DNA of 64,000 nt from Lingula anatina. Lineage: Eukaryota > Brachiopoda > Lingulata > Lingulida > Lingulidae. A model generated the notes under the pieces. The model had not been told where the DNA came from. It was given only the letters and a program-made list of their open reading frames with translations, and made no database searches. This document shows positions 14,974 through 27,969 of this stretch, piece after piece (within the stretch, counting starts at the first letter, position 1; each line of letters starts with the position of its first letter). A program made the translations under genes and the position numbers. Location of the stretch: the NCBI RefSeq assembly GCF_001039355.2, contig NW_019775413.1:36977-100976 (forward strand), read 5' to 3'.

Positions 14974-17900
14974 ATGAGGGGGTTTGAAATCTGGCTAGCG
15001 GTATGCTGGGTGACGGTCAGCTTGGAGAAGAGGACGCTGGCGCTGGCGAAAGGGGGATGTTTTGAGGAGTACGCCGAGGTGTAAGTAGGACATCCACTAC
15101 TATTATGATTGTGCATGGCTCAATGTTTGTAACAGAAGCACGGTGTTTTGGTATTTTTTAAAAGAAGGTCTCTCTCTTTCTCTCTCTCTCTCTCGCTCTC
15201 TCTCTCTCTCAAAGTGTTTCATGAAATATGATGTGTTTAAATTCCTCAAGGTGACTCGTAATATGTTAATTGTGTTTAAATTACTAAAGGTGACTCGTTA
15301 TAAATCAAAAGATGAAAAGGAAGATCAAGGAAGTCATACCTGTAGTCGTTGCACATGCCACTGGCGTCCGCAATTGTACGCACTCTGCATACATTTCTTT
15401 CAAAATGTCTCTTCAAGTTTCTCGCAAAAGTTAATTCGCAGTTTTGTCCATGATAGAAACTAGCACGCATCCAGACGCTGAGGACAAAAAAATTGATGTA
15501 GTTAGCATACCTGCTTATAATCGGTAACCAGGATGTCGATAGATATTTCTGCATTACCTTATGATAATAAGGACCCCTAAAATACATGTACTATACAAAA
15601 TCACAGTCAGTGTGGACCTTCAACATTTTTGTGGCAGATTAATTACTAGCGTATACCCTGCGGTCAGAGAGTATCGCTGCATCAACATCTTATTTCTATC
15701 GCTGTCGTCTGTTATGAGTACAGTTTTCAAATTATGTGGCAGGCGACATATATATGACTTAACCTACAAAAGGCACGTAACCAGGTCTGCCTTAATTATT
15801 ACCAGGTCACATGTTATCTATTTCATGAGTTAAAAAAATCACATTTTAATCAATTCTACAGCAAAGTATTAATGTTTGAAATACGCTTCTTTTCTAAGGA
15901 TGGGTTATTGTTTGTTTGCGTTTGTCATCTCAGTAATTACAAAGTATAATGCCCCATTTTCTCCCCCCCCCCCCCCCCACCGCCAGGCCCACAGATTGTT
16001 TTTTCACTGGATATTTAGGGATATGTCTGTGGCTAAATCTAAAACAATTTCCCCCTGTCGAGAATGTTGGTGTGGATTTAATATCATCACTCAGTAGGCC
16101 TTTAGTATAATAGACAGCGGTAGATCTATACATGTAGAGTACCCTTTCTCCCAGTTGTGGGTAGATTATAATAACAACAAGAATGTACGTGTTAGTCATA
16201 TCAGGCATGCGTTAGTGTTGAACTGATTAAAATACCTAATCAGGTTAAGAAATGATTAAAATGTGTACTGTAGATCACGTTATCTGTAATAGGCTCCATT
16301 CACAACCTAAGGTGATCCGCAGACTAACAGACCCAGTGTTAGAGTGCATTCCCAGAGATTTAGATCGGTCCATCCGGATCGACCTAACTCCCTGGGGATT
16401 CACGCTAAATTGCAGTAAGCTGAGCGCGCACGACAGTTAATTACTCCCTTACAGCTTTTAGTAGGCGGGACAGACGCTTAAGCCGGCTAAGCTGACAGTA
16501 ATCTAGTGAGACTCTCCACAGGGATAGATCGATCTAAAATTTGTGGGAATGGGGTCTTAGGTCGGGATTACTTAGATAATCGATATTATCATGTATTAAT
16601 CGACTTGAGCCAGGGAGGTCATGACGAATTTGTTTAGGTCAATGTATAGATATTAATGACCTGTGTAATGATACACATAACATAACTGTATAAATTTCAT
16701 TGCATTTGAGCATTATAAGGACTACACCAAAGACGTCTTTTTTTGCATTTTCCAGAGAAAAAGAGAACTTCACTAAAAATTTGTCACATGGGTATCATTT
16801 AACCGGTCATATAGCTAATCAACCAAACAACGTGCTCTATAGACCGGAACCTATACTTTATGTTTGGAACTCCTCACAATATACATAAAGATACCATTGA
16901 ATTTATTATTATTATTATTTTTATTATTATTATTAATGTAAACAAAAATGACGAAAACTGTTTTAAATTAACATAATAGCATTGCATTGTTTACAGGTAC
17001 CAGGAAACGTACTTGAGGGCCGAACCCGTGGTCACCCATGTCTCCGTCACTCAGTCCTGTGGTATATTTGGGTGGGGCAGATGCCGCGTGCAAAGGTAAT
17101 TCACATTCTAGGTCCTCCACGGATTACGTAATTTGAATGTAACCTCGGGTAGATATACGGAATTAGCCGAGGTTAGCCGAGTGCGGTATAACATACCGAT
17201 TGTATAATGTTTTTTTTAACACACAGTAATCGATAATTAATTAATTAATTAATATAAACAAGAAAATACACGAAACTGCAAGAGCTGCACGGTCAAATTT
17301 GACTTAATGATGACATGGAACATAACCTGTGCAACTATGATCTACATTTAGCAGGGCCGTAGCCTCCGGGGGGGCAGCTGCCCCCCCTGTAAATTGGGGT
17401 GCAAAAAAAATAATCGCAAAGGTAAAAAAAAATAATTGAAAAGTTGGTATCAATTCTGTGAGAAAAGGCACTCATGGCCACTAGACAATCATTCAACAAT
17501 CTGTTTACAAAGGTGTACTGTTTTTAGCCACCTCAGTTCATGCCAAAAAGCTCACCCTCCCTGAGGGAGCTATCCCCCAGGCCAATTGGCGTGTTGTGTT
17601 GAAAAAATGACTGTACTTATGGCAAAATGAACCCACAATTTCTGACTTCTGACCAATAAATAACAGTTAAAATGCATCAGAATGCAGTAATATACATACA
17701 GTTTTTAAAAATTTTCCACACTGTGGGAGGGGGACACCCCCTCCCAAACCCTCCCCCCTCGGGGGCTTCGCCCTCTCGTGTCCACTTACTGCCCCCCCTG
17801 GCATTTTGCTCAGGCTACGGCCCTGTTTAGACATTGTGATATAAATCATTTTATTCAGTAAATGCGTCTGAATACATTTATAGTAAGTGTGTCTGTGGTT

Positions 17901-20900
17901 TTTGTTACATGTCTGTTCACACGTCGAATAGTTTAAGCAATTTTTCCCTGGTGCATTGTCACTTGTTTAGCAATGAGTGCTTGACTTTAGACAATAAAAA
18001 ATAATAAAATTTTCTGGAAATTATTCCAGTTTCTTTTCATCCCAAGGTACACGACTCAGGGGCAGATCCAGAGATATTTTCTGAGAGTCTTCCAAATTAT
18101 CTTTGTTGATCCATCCTCCATTTTTGACCGTCTTCCGACAGAAAAAATAGATACCTGTCAATGTAAACTTGAAAATCTGACCGTCTTCCGGAAGACCCAG
18201 AAGACGGCCTAAATCCGCCCCTGCCATGTATCTCCTATCCAAATCTGTCTTGAAAATCGCGATCTCTGTACTTTATTGGAAGTCCTTTTACATTTGTTTA
18301 TTTTACGAATAGAAGTTGATTTCAACAGATTCCATCCCCACTATGAGAGCGAATCGGAATAGTGAAACAAGTTTATAGATCGGGGGTATGTCAATTGTAT
18401 TTGATATGAAGTACCTCGGTGATGGAGGGGGCACGTTGACCTTTCTATAGGAAATTCAGTTTGTGCCATGTGAAGTTGTTTAAAAAAAGATAACTCGCGG
18501 GATACCCCTGTAATAGGAGGAAATACACGCGGCTACCCTGAATGGCTAAGATGCCAAACAATTAAGATCTACTGAGATTACATAAAATCTTTTAAGTAGA
18601 AAAATATCAAAGTATTGTTTCGGCCGGATGAAATATCTGGATATTACAATGACCTTTTGGAAAAAGATTGCTTACTTTAGACAATTTAAGGAGATATTTG
18701 TCCAATTCTTGAATAGTGCCCATGATATAAAGACAATTAAATCTAAATTCCTCGTGTATTTTGTCTTTTATAGACGTATTACAAAGACTCGTCACGTGAC
18801 CGCAACCCGCCTGGCAACGAGACTTCGGAAACGATGCTGCGAGAACTGGACAGGGGAGCTTTGCGGTACGTATTCCTATTAAATATTAATCAACATCACT
18901 TGTTTGCTATCAGGCATCGAGTTATGAAATGAATTTCTCTTTCGACAACTGTGGCCGTCTGCATATGTTGGTGAGCCACATTGTTGTAAGTTGTAGTGTT
19001 ATGTGTCAATTGAAAACTGTCCATCGGAGCATTCAGTTGTAAAAGACAAGTTGCATGGTCTTTCCTATCATAGGTGCAAATAGACCATTGTGGATCTATT
19101 TAAAATTCCCCGAATAGAATCTGTGTAAAGAAATGACGTAATGTTTTTCTTGTGTAACGAATACAAGTATCTTTATAGTTTGAAAAATGAAAAAACTAAA
19201 CAGTACTTAGTTCTCGTGATTATTATTAAATGGTAAGCCTACAGTTTTCTGTCAAAATTCAGCTATATTTCTTTTCTTGAAAATCTTAAGTTTAAAAAGC
19301 CAGCTGAAGATATTTCAGATTGGAATAGAACGTTTCCTCATACGGAAGACATTCTAGTTATGAACTCGATTCATACTCTTCCAGATCAAAGTTTAATTAC
19401 TTCCACAGTGTCAAGTTCCCCGTCCACTACTCCTACTTCTACAATGACCAGGCCACCCCCAATAATCGTGACAGTGTCAAAATCTCCTGGAACCTCATCA
19501 GAACACAGCAGTACGAGCTTTAGGAAGCCAACAAAGGTTCTCATACCCACGCAGGACCTCTGGCCCAGTACAGGTACGGAGTCCACGCCAGGATTATCTG
19601 GTCAGACTACGGCAAGAGGAACCCCAGGAACGAATTCTACTGTAAAGGCACCTGCAACTCCAACCTTAAGACCGACGCCAATACTGACGCCAATGCCAAC
19701 AGCACTGCGACCTAGTCCTACAGGGCTACGGCCGACGACTTGGCCCGGGCCGACGCCATCTTCAACACCAATACCAAGACCTTCACTAATGCCGTCACGT
19801 ACTGCAGAGCCAACGCCCACGCCACAAACTCCAAGAAGGCCTACCCCAACAAAAGGACCGGGGCCACAGCCAACGCCCATGCCAGAAACTCCAAAAAGGC
19901 CTACTCCATCAGTGTTTCCGGGGCTAGAGCCAACGCCTTGGATACCGCCACGAACTGCAGGGCCAACGCCCATGCCAGAAACTCCAAAAAGGCCTACTCC
20001 ATCAGTGTTTCCGGGGCTAGAGCCAACGCCTTGGATACCGCCACGTACTGTAAGGCCAACGCCCATGCCAGCGACCACGCTATCGCCAACGCCATCGCCA
20101 TCGCCACGTACTGCAGTACCAAGGCCAGGGACAGTTGTCACTCCTTCACCCAGTACTGTGACGCCGCAACCCAAGCCCCCCGACAAGACCCCCTCTTCGT
20201 GGACGGATGTCCCAACACGGTATGTGCCAGACCAAGGGTCTGGGGTAACCCATTTCAATGTCAGCGTGACCTCCTCGTGGTCACCGAGTTTGCAAACGTC
20301 ACCAACTACGTCAGCTACGACACACGAGGAGAAATATACGACAACCACCCTTGATGCACGAGGCGAATGGACAACCGCAGGCGATAAGGGCCACTTGACA
20401 TCACCTAGCGTGTGGTCAGCTGTGACTACCGCGGGCGAAACGGACGGTGTAACACCAACGCTAATTCACCTGTCTTCAGATGTTACTATCTCCTTTTTGT
20501 CTAGAAATATAAGCGAAGAGCTCCTCTTCCTCTGTGAGTTTGATTTTCATCGCCCTTTCGATAGCAAGACGTGTGAATTGAAGGTAAGTGTATGTAGTGT
20601 ATGTATAGTGTATGTTTGGACGGACACTTTAACAGAAGTGAATGTTTATGTACCGCTTGTAATTGGACATATGAACGCTTGAAATTTGTGAGGTCTCTTA
20701 ACTCTTAACATACAGTCAAATTAACCCAACTTTTGCTGTCTGTTTGCACATGCAGAAGCAGTTTTTACCCCAAAGCTGGTGCCACCTCCCTCGACCACTA
20801 GGGCACTTTCTTATCTTAAAAGATAAATGACATGGAACGTAAACCAACGAAACCTGCTCATGCATGAACGGAATACCAAGGGTACTTCCTTATGGGGAAT

Positions 20901-22293
20901 TCCCCTGTATTCTCCTCACATGTGACGTGTTTCTATTGGCTAGTACAGGTGCTGTCCTTAAAACTGTCACGTGTGTTTTGTTTGCGGTTTGATAAATAAG
21001 CCGAGGCGTGCCTTGCTTAATGCTTTCAGACATCGTCTGGAGCACGCGCAAAGGCTTTTTTAGTCAAAGTAACTTACTGTTGAATCGAAAAATGTCACGA
21101 TCGGTTTGAAGCAGTGACAATAATGCAACCGTTTAGCAGAATAACATCACGGAATTTTCAGTATATTTTTGCAATTTAAGCTACTGCCTTGCGTAGAAAG
21201 GAACCCGCCAAAGGACAGCGCGGTCTCTATGATAGAATAGGAACAAAACACACACCGAGATACCATTTTGCAGTTCCGCTCCGACTACAAAATGTTTTGA
21301 AAACTTAACTTATACTGATAGAAAGGCACATCTAAATTGACTTCTTTACCGGACAAGCACTGCTGTTGAGTTAAGGAGAATATAGTGCAGCTTTGTCAAA
21401 GTAAATGCCTGGGTCGTTAAGGAAGGTGGCGTGTGTTGTGTAAACCACCTGACGCTATACGTGTATGCAGAAAGTCCGTTATCATGCCCACTGCGACAGA
21501 TAACACGAACATGTATCAGTGACTGTTATTGATTCCCCCTACAGAAAAAAAACTGCAGTATAATGAAAGACTAACCAAACTTTTCTCTACCTTTTCTGAC
21601 ATTCGCCATAACTCTGTAACAATCTGGGAAAATTAAGTAGGCCTAAGCCCACACATAGCGGTGGTTTTCAAATTCCGCCGTCCCTTCGGGCTCTACACTG
21701 TCATTACGAATCAGCACGTTAAAAGTTAAACTGTCTTAAAAGACAGCTGACGAGCGGCGAAGTTCGACCTGGCTGTGGTAAAAATATTCATCAATTTTTA
21801 TCAAAGAAAGGTATTTTGTATTTGTTTCTTTATATTCGTTCTCTATTTTAGTGGCTACGCCATGGACAGCGAATCAGCAAGATCAGCTCTCGCTTCCACG
21901 AGAATTTCTACAGCGGCAAAGGAAGAACCCGTTTTCTGAATGTCCTGAAAATCTCGCCACTGAATAGGACGGACGTGGGGGAGTACGTGTGTGTGGCAAG
22001 CACGCAGACGGCGTCCAGTAATGTGTCAGTTGAGATAAGAGGTGAGAAAGATTGTGACTGCCTTGGTGTGTGCGTGTTTGAAGGAATTTATTTGATATTA
22101 GGGTTTTAAATTGATGTGCATGCCTTTGTGTGTGTTTGGATGCAAATCTTTTACACCACTGGTTCTTGACGTTCATTAAGACCTACCTTTTTGTTTATTT
22201 TTTGACAAATTATTCATCGTCAAGCCAACCATGTGTACATCTGAATTCCACTGTAGAATTTATTAAGGTGTTATTAATACCTACATTTTGGTG

Positions 22294-22329
<36 letters not shown>

Positions 22330-22658
22330 TATTTATTATTATTAATTTTTTTGTTGTTGTTGCAGAGCTCTTGGTATCTGAGCCACTTGGTACTAACGAA
22401 CCTTTTCATATTGACAACCGTGCCGCCATAGCGACCATCACTGGCCTGGCGTTGTTGTTTGTGGTGACAGTGGTGGTTTTGCCTTGGGTCGTGTACCAGA
22501 AACGGTTTATCATAAAACTGAGAGCGAAGAGGTATTTTGGAAAGTACGAAGATACAGGTAAATTGTGTTAATTGTTTGCTTTTCTTTTAATACATTTTTT
22601 TTTTTTCTGTACCTGTATTTAAATATATTTTCCTTGAGATTTTTCCGTGGATGTTTAT

Positions 22659-22705
<47 letters not shown>

Positions 22706-22991
22706 ACGCTGCTGTTTTTCATGACATGACATTATTTTAATTTTGTATTTTGCAGATGATAAGCTTTATGATGTATTCGTATCTTACTGCCCAGACTCGG
22801 TAGACGAAATATTCGTAGTTCGAACACTGGTTCCTAAACTGGAACAGACATATAATATGCGAGTGTGTGTTGACTACAAGGAGTTTTTGCCTGGAGAAGG
22901 TGGGTTTTCTGAAAATTGGATGGTCCGAGATCCTTACTGGAAAATTTTCTTTGAATGTTAAGTCACCTTCATCCTGCTCTCCTTCTGTCAT

Positions 22992-23027
<36 letters not shown>

Positions 23028-23705
23028 GTGCGCGCGCACACACATACTCGCACGTACGCTCGCGCATCTGTGCACATGAACTGACATAACTCGCATATTT
23101 AGTGCACCAATATTTCATTTTGCAATAATAATGGAAGACGTTAATATTAACATAAATGACTAGTTTCCGTTTATCTTATAATGTTTTTCTTTCTTATTTT
23201 ATTCATACTTTTAGTCCTAAGTGTCAGTGTTATAGAAGCCGTGGAATCAAGTCGAAGAACAATTCTCGTTCTCTCTCCGAGATTTATCGAGAACGGCTGG
23301 TGCAGATTTCACTTTCTTAGCGCGCAGTTGGAAATGCTTCAATCCAAGCACAGCATTATACCTTTGATATATGAGGACATAAGCAAAATAAGTTCCACAG
23401 ACAAAGATCTCAGAAATATACTTAAGATCGCCAAACCAGTGCGGTGGCCATCTGAGAGAAGGCCTAGGACTGAAAACAACTTCTGGGACCACTTGCATTT
23501 ATTATTGCCAAAGAAACGAAAACCAGCGTCTGGTTTTAGGGTAAACTTTTCTCGATGGGTGTTTGCAAGCAATAAAGTGGATTATGTCAGTACAGATCTG
23601 AGTTATGACAATAGCAGGCCAAAATCGAGGTCCGAACGTTCAAACGGGGTCATAAGCCCGGCAGATTTTACGGACTTAAAACTCCACATAGAAGACATTG
23701 TTTGA
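14974..23705 (+). CDS. EMI-Ig-TIR single-pass receptor
   Basis: Eight exons join in phase: 14974-15080, 16997-17095, 18774-18865, 19385-20583, 21852-22041, 22366-22557, 22756-22899 and 23215-23705 (2514 nt, 837 residues, stop TGA). Residues 1-25 look like a signal peptide. Residues 29-99 form an EMI domain (Cys 29, 57, 65, 90, 91, 99; core CGIFGWGRC and RCCENWTGELC). Residues 100-465 are a Thr/Ser/Pro-rich stalk, probably O-glycosylated. Residues 470-562 are an Ig domain (Cys483, Trp500, DVGEYVC with Cys546). A membrane helix spans about 583-606, followed by basic residues. The TIR domain runs 630-775 (YDVFVSY, EFLPGE, RRTILVLSPRF, NNFWDHL), with a basic C-terminal tail. By family it should signal as an innate-immune receptor through TIR contacts. 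The ligand is unknown. His707 stands where NADase-type TIR domains carry glutamate, so an adaptor role is more likely than an enzymatic one. The chosen ATG is the only one giving a signal peptide in frame. Confidence 0.88.
16346..16555. mobile_element. MITE family A (gatcgatctaaa), copy 1
   Basis: About 210 bp with mirrored ends (cattcccagagatttagatcg ... gatcgatctaaaatttgtgggaatgggg). The core contains ttactcccttacagctttta and gacgcttaagccgg. Lies in the first intron of the receptor gene. Confidence 0.8.
17352..17825. mobile_element. Longer element with related ends (cagggccgtagcct)
   Basis: Inverted ends cagggccgtagcct and aggctacggccctg bound 474 bp in the second intron of the receptor gene. 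The flanks carry tttag on both sides, a 5-bp target duplication. Subterminal G-runs and C-runs mirror each other. The interior differs from the shorter family C copies, so this may be a related subfamily or a parental element. Confidence 0.82.
18057..18223. mobile_element. Small inverted-repeat element (caggggcagatcc ends)
   Basis: The left end caggggcagatccagagat pairs imperfectly with the right end aaatccgcccctg. Inside, gaccgtcttccg recurs. No clear target duplication was seen. It lies in the receptor gene intron between exons 17095 and 18774. Confidence 0.55.
19870..20069 (+). repeat. 93-bp in-frame tandem repeat in the receptor stalk
   Basis: Within the stalk exon a 31-codon unit starting with PTPMPETPKRPTPS and ending in IPPRT occurs at 19870-19962 and 19963-20055, with a partial third copy from 20056. 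The first two copies are almost identical. A less similar unit precedes them. The period is a multiple of three, so copy-number change keeps the reading frame. Confidence 0.85.
22662..22704. repeat. (CT)n microsatellite in a receptor intron
   Basis: Pure ct run between the transmembrane exon and the first TIR exon. Another ct run sits at 15170-15211 and a ct/ac compound run at 22993-23046, all within introns of the same gene. Confidence 0.95.
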
Positions 23706-25068
23706 CAATGTCGGCGTTGCAGCAGTGATTAACCTATAAGATACAGGTCTAATTGGTCGGGTAGTTCCAGATACTTGACTAGAGTCATCATCGGTTGGAT
23801 TAATTTAAAGGGAATGTGCCTTCCAAATGATGGCACAGGACCAGACACACACGAGCACGTGCTTTGTCGCAAACGACATTTATACTGGGTTCCCATACCT
23901 ACATCGATCTCACAGGATCGATCCATCTCCAAATGGTTTCTCATTAAATTGCTTTCCACTTAAGCGTCTTATATTTCTGGCACACCTACTGAAGCTGTTA
24001 AACGATAATTAATTATCCCCTCACAGCTTCAGTAGGCGTGACAGACATCTAAACCGCTTAAGCGGAAAGCAATTTAGCGAGAACCCCCCTTGCAGATAGA
24101 TCGATCCACAGTTAGTACGATAGGGTCAGCGAATGGACCCTTACAAAAAATCATTTCTATTTTTATTTTGGTTCAAATTATACATAATTATTGGAAATTT
24201 ATATTTAATATTAGTGAAGAAAGAAATTACTTATATGATTAGTCTTATTTATTTATTGCTTCTCTTCATAATTAGGGTTTACGTGTGATGGGTATAAGGT
24301 AAAAGTAGCGTGCTGGCGGTCCTTAATACTTGCTATGAAAAGATTTGTGAAATGTAAAAAGTTCCTGAAGACGCCTAAATATAAGTGAGAATGTGTTTAC
24401 GTCTGAGGGATCAGCTTGTCGGCATTGGTTTGCGGAGTCATTTAGTTTCCTTTAAGACTAGCGCCTGTTAGATTTATTATTATTATTATAATAATTATCA
24501 TTATTGTTGTTGTTGTTGTTGTTGTTGCTTAGTCCACGGTAAATAATGGAAGTGTGTCTTCTGTTATAGCGATATTAACTTTAACTTGAAGGGCTAACGA
24601 ACACTATGGCAAATGACTAAATAAATACAGTAAATATGAAGAAAACTCAAAAAGAAAATAAACTGATTCCCCGACTTCGTGGAAACCTATCACTGAAACA
24701 TTGATCCGTTTGATTAGTGAAGTAAAACAAAGGGTATTTACCTCTTGGTAAACCTTGCCGCTCGTTAACCATCTTTGAAATCGCGCGTGATCTGGAAGCC
24801 GGCGCGAGAATTGAAATCGAATGGATGGCAGAATTTGAAAAACCACCGCTTAAAACGAGGGTAAAGGGCATTTTCATTGCCCCATTGGCTCTCAAACGAA
24901 TTATACGCCATCAGCGATGTGTTTGCCTCTCTTAACCTTTGATAAGATATATATCTCATATAACTTATATCATATTGTGTAAGGATTAAAGTCCTAAATT
25001 GATGTAAATATAAAGATACCTGCCCCATTGTTTGGCCAGGTTATATCAGGAAGGGACAGGTGTAAGTC
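23706..25068. other. Intergenic region between receptor and FAD oxidoreductase
   Basis: Only 1.36 kb separates the two same-strand genes. It holds the palindromic MITE at 23887-24108 and a tta/ttg tract at 24476-24529. No further coding sequence is supported. Confidence 0.6.
23887..24108. mobile_element. MITE family A, diverged palindromic copy
   Basis: Downstream of the receptor stop codon. The arms aaattgctttccacttaagcg and cgcttaagcggaaagcaattt face each other, as do ctactgaagctgt and acagcttcagtag, so the element is a long imperfect palindrome. End motifs gatcgatcc are present on both sides. Confidence 0.7.
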
Positions 25069-27928
25069 ATGATCATCCGTCAGTTGTCTCTAGGTAAGTT
25101 ATCTCACTGTCCGTTTATTGCACAATTTATAGATGCAGCTCTTCCTCCTGTCAGAAACTAGGCCGTAATTCTGCAACTGATTGCATCTTCTTGTGTGATT
25201 TGTACTGTTTGTTTCTCCATTTAATTTAAAAGATATTGATTTAAGTTTTCTCATTTAATGTGTAAGATATTGGTTTTAGATTCCCTCACTCTTGACCTAC
25301 AAAGGCATTGAAATCCACACTGTTTCTAAAACCAAAAGGGTGAATAAAAAGTTTATTTGAAGAAACAAGGTTAAATGGGCAGTGCTAAAAAAACGAGGGT
25401 CCAGGTAACAGACCGTCCGCCCTCCATTAATTCGTACAGGTTAGGGTTATCGTGACGTAGGTGGGTCAAATCTAGGATGAAGTTTACATGTACAAATCAA
25501 TGGTATCCCGTATCACTAGGGACTTTGGTACGGGACATGCTTCTAACGCGTAACTGCACCATTGTATTGTAGCGCTAGTACTGTTGGTTAGCGCCTCGGC
25601 GTTCCCCAAACCTCCTCGAACCATACCGCCCGCGAACCCCAGCGACCCTGACCGTCTGCCGGATGGCATACAAAAACGAGTTCTCGTTCTAGGTAAGTTT
25701 TCAAAAGGAGTTTAAAAAGGAGTTAACTCAGAGCTATCTGCGCACCTATAGGCCTATCTCGATCGGTGCCTCTTATTAATGCATTTTGTACTGTATTTTT
25801 GATCCTGGAACTTACGTTTGTAACCTGATAAATTGTTCTTTCACTAGTTCCAGTATCAGATTTATATACATATTTGTCACTCTAATTCTACTGGATGACT
25901 GAATACATCCATTCATTAGTAGAGCATGTTCATACCATACATCTATTTAATTTTTGTTACTGCAATCATAGGATCTATCTATTTCGTTTCATATCGTGTA
26001 TGTTTTCATTATTGTTGAATAACAACGTTTTAAACGTATCTTACCCATATTTTATGAAGCACGATTTAAACTAAAGTGACGCAACCGCACTGTACAGGCT
26101 TCTTATGGAATGAACTATTTTTATACGCACTTTACCAAGGTGGGGGCTTAGCTGGCCTCTCAGCTGCACTAGAGCTCGCGGAACGTGGCTATGACGTCAC
26201 AGTTAAGGAGAAGAGTGACGTGTTCGGCGGGAAATTGTTTACCAGAAGGGTCGACATTCCAGGGCTTGGAGCTTTTGACGTCGAGCATGGCTTTCATGGT
26301 AGGGGGCTGCAGGGACTGGGCATTATTCAGCCCTCGGGTCGGCGTCAAATTAAATATTTTTAAAGGGTCCATAAAATAATTGTTCTCTAAATTCTTCAAA
26401 ATGAAAAAGAAAAGTTTTGGGAGGGGTTGGGGGAGATTATTTGTGAAAGAAAATCAGATCAGGTTGAGGTAAGACAGAACACAGATTTGCTAACAAATTG
26501 CTATTCAGACAAATTATTCAGAAAACGACCTATACGGGCTTTCTTAGTTATTAAACGGCTTTTAAATTTTTCATTAAACATTCGTTATTCATTAATCCTC
26601 GGAAAAAATTTATAAGTGGATTAATCAAATTGTTCCTCTCAAGACCCTATTTTACATTGTTTTAAAGTACATTTTTTCTCAGTTCACATTCTCATCTCAG
26701 TTTCTATTTATAATTTGTCATTCCGTAGCATGGTTCTTTAATTACCATCAATTCAAAGACATTCGCCGTCGTCTGAAAATCGACAACAATTTTCGCGTAT
26801 GGAAGGCCGTCCACTACATCTTCTTGGACTACAAGCCGGAGACGATTTACAGCGAGGGACCTTATCCGCTCAACCTATTAGGTAAGCTAGAGACTACAGT
26901 TTCTATATATAAAATAATGTTAATCAAAAATTTAGCTTTTTAACACACGTAACTATTGTGTGTAGAAACTATTGAACATTAGGATGGGGCGTATACGTTC
27001 AAGCAACTTAAACCCAACGAATGGAGTGGGGCCATATTCGTTTAAGGCTGTATTCCCAGAGCTTTTAGATCGATCTATCCCCGCGGGGAGTCTCACTAGA
27101 TAACTGTCAGATAATCCGGCTTAAATGTCCGTCCCGCCTACTACAAGCTGTAAGGGGGTAATTAACTTCCGTGTCCGCCCGGCTGAGAGCTATTTAGCGT
27201 GAACCCCCAGGGAGTTAGGTCGATCTAAAGTAGATCGATCTAATCTCTGGAAATGGGGTTTAAGCTACTGGTGTGGGTGAGCTTAAACCCAATGGAATTA
27301 GGGATGGGGCATATAAGTTCAACCTATGGGTAGGCTAGAGACTATCGGACTTATGGAGGGGGCATATCCGAAACTGGGACACTGAAGTTCTAAAGACCAA
27401 GGCACACTATTTCCTTCACTTTTTTTACTAAAATACTCATTGTCACTCATTGACTGGGTCAAAGAAATTATGCGTTATATTCAGCCCTTGTGTTACAATC
27501 CCAACTTTAGATCTTGTGTTACACGGGACTCAGAGTATTAATGAGACCTTGGACATAAATTCGTTATTATGTCCAAGATGAGGCCCTGAAGTTTTGTTAC
27601 ATCAGCCTGACACCATTGTGTCCAACAGACACCAAATGACCTTTCAGGTAACCATCTTGCCCTGGATTGTGTGCACCAGTGTCCTCATCTCTTATGACAA
27701 AGGAAGCAGTCGTCACTTTATCGGGTTCAGTAAATAGATCCACTTAAATTGGTCGGGGCGTAGTCTAGAGGTGTCGTCAAACAAGGCCGACTGCCTTTCA
27801 TCTTGTTATCAAGGGCCTTTAATCAGATTGTCAAGGTCTCAAATGACTTGACGCCACGTGACCAAGGGCTCATTCCCAACGAAACTATCGTTCCACATAG
27901 ATCGATCCGACATATCGGGGATTCGTGC

Positions 27929-27969
<41 letters not shown>

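Noticed and set aside
19602-20348. A 248-codon minus-strand open frame rich in Gly and Val
   Set aside because: It is the reverse reading of the Thr/Pro-rich stalk exon. Its composition follows entirely from that sequence, and it has no splice or domain support. The same holds for the plus-strand frame 19740-20354.
23700-24150. An extra 3' exon of the TIR receptor
   Set aside because: The reading frame closes at 23703-23705 after a complete TIR domain and tail. The following sequence is a palindromic MITE.
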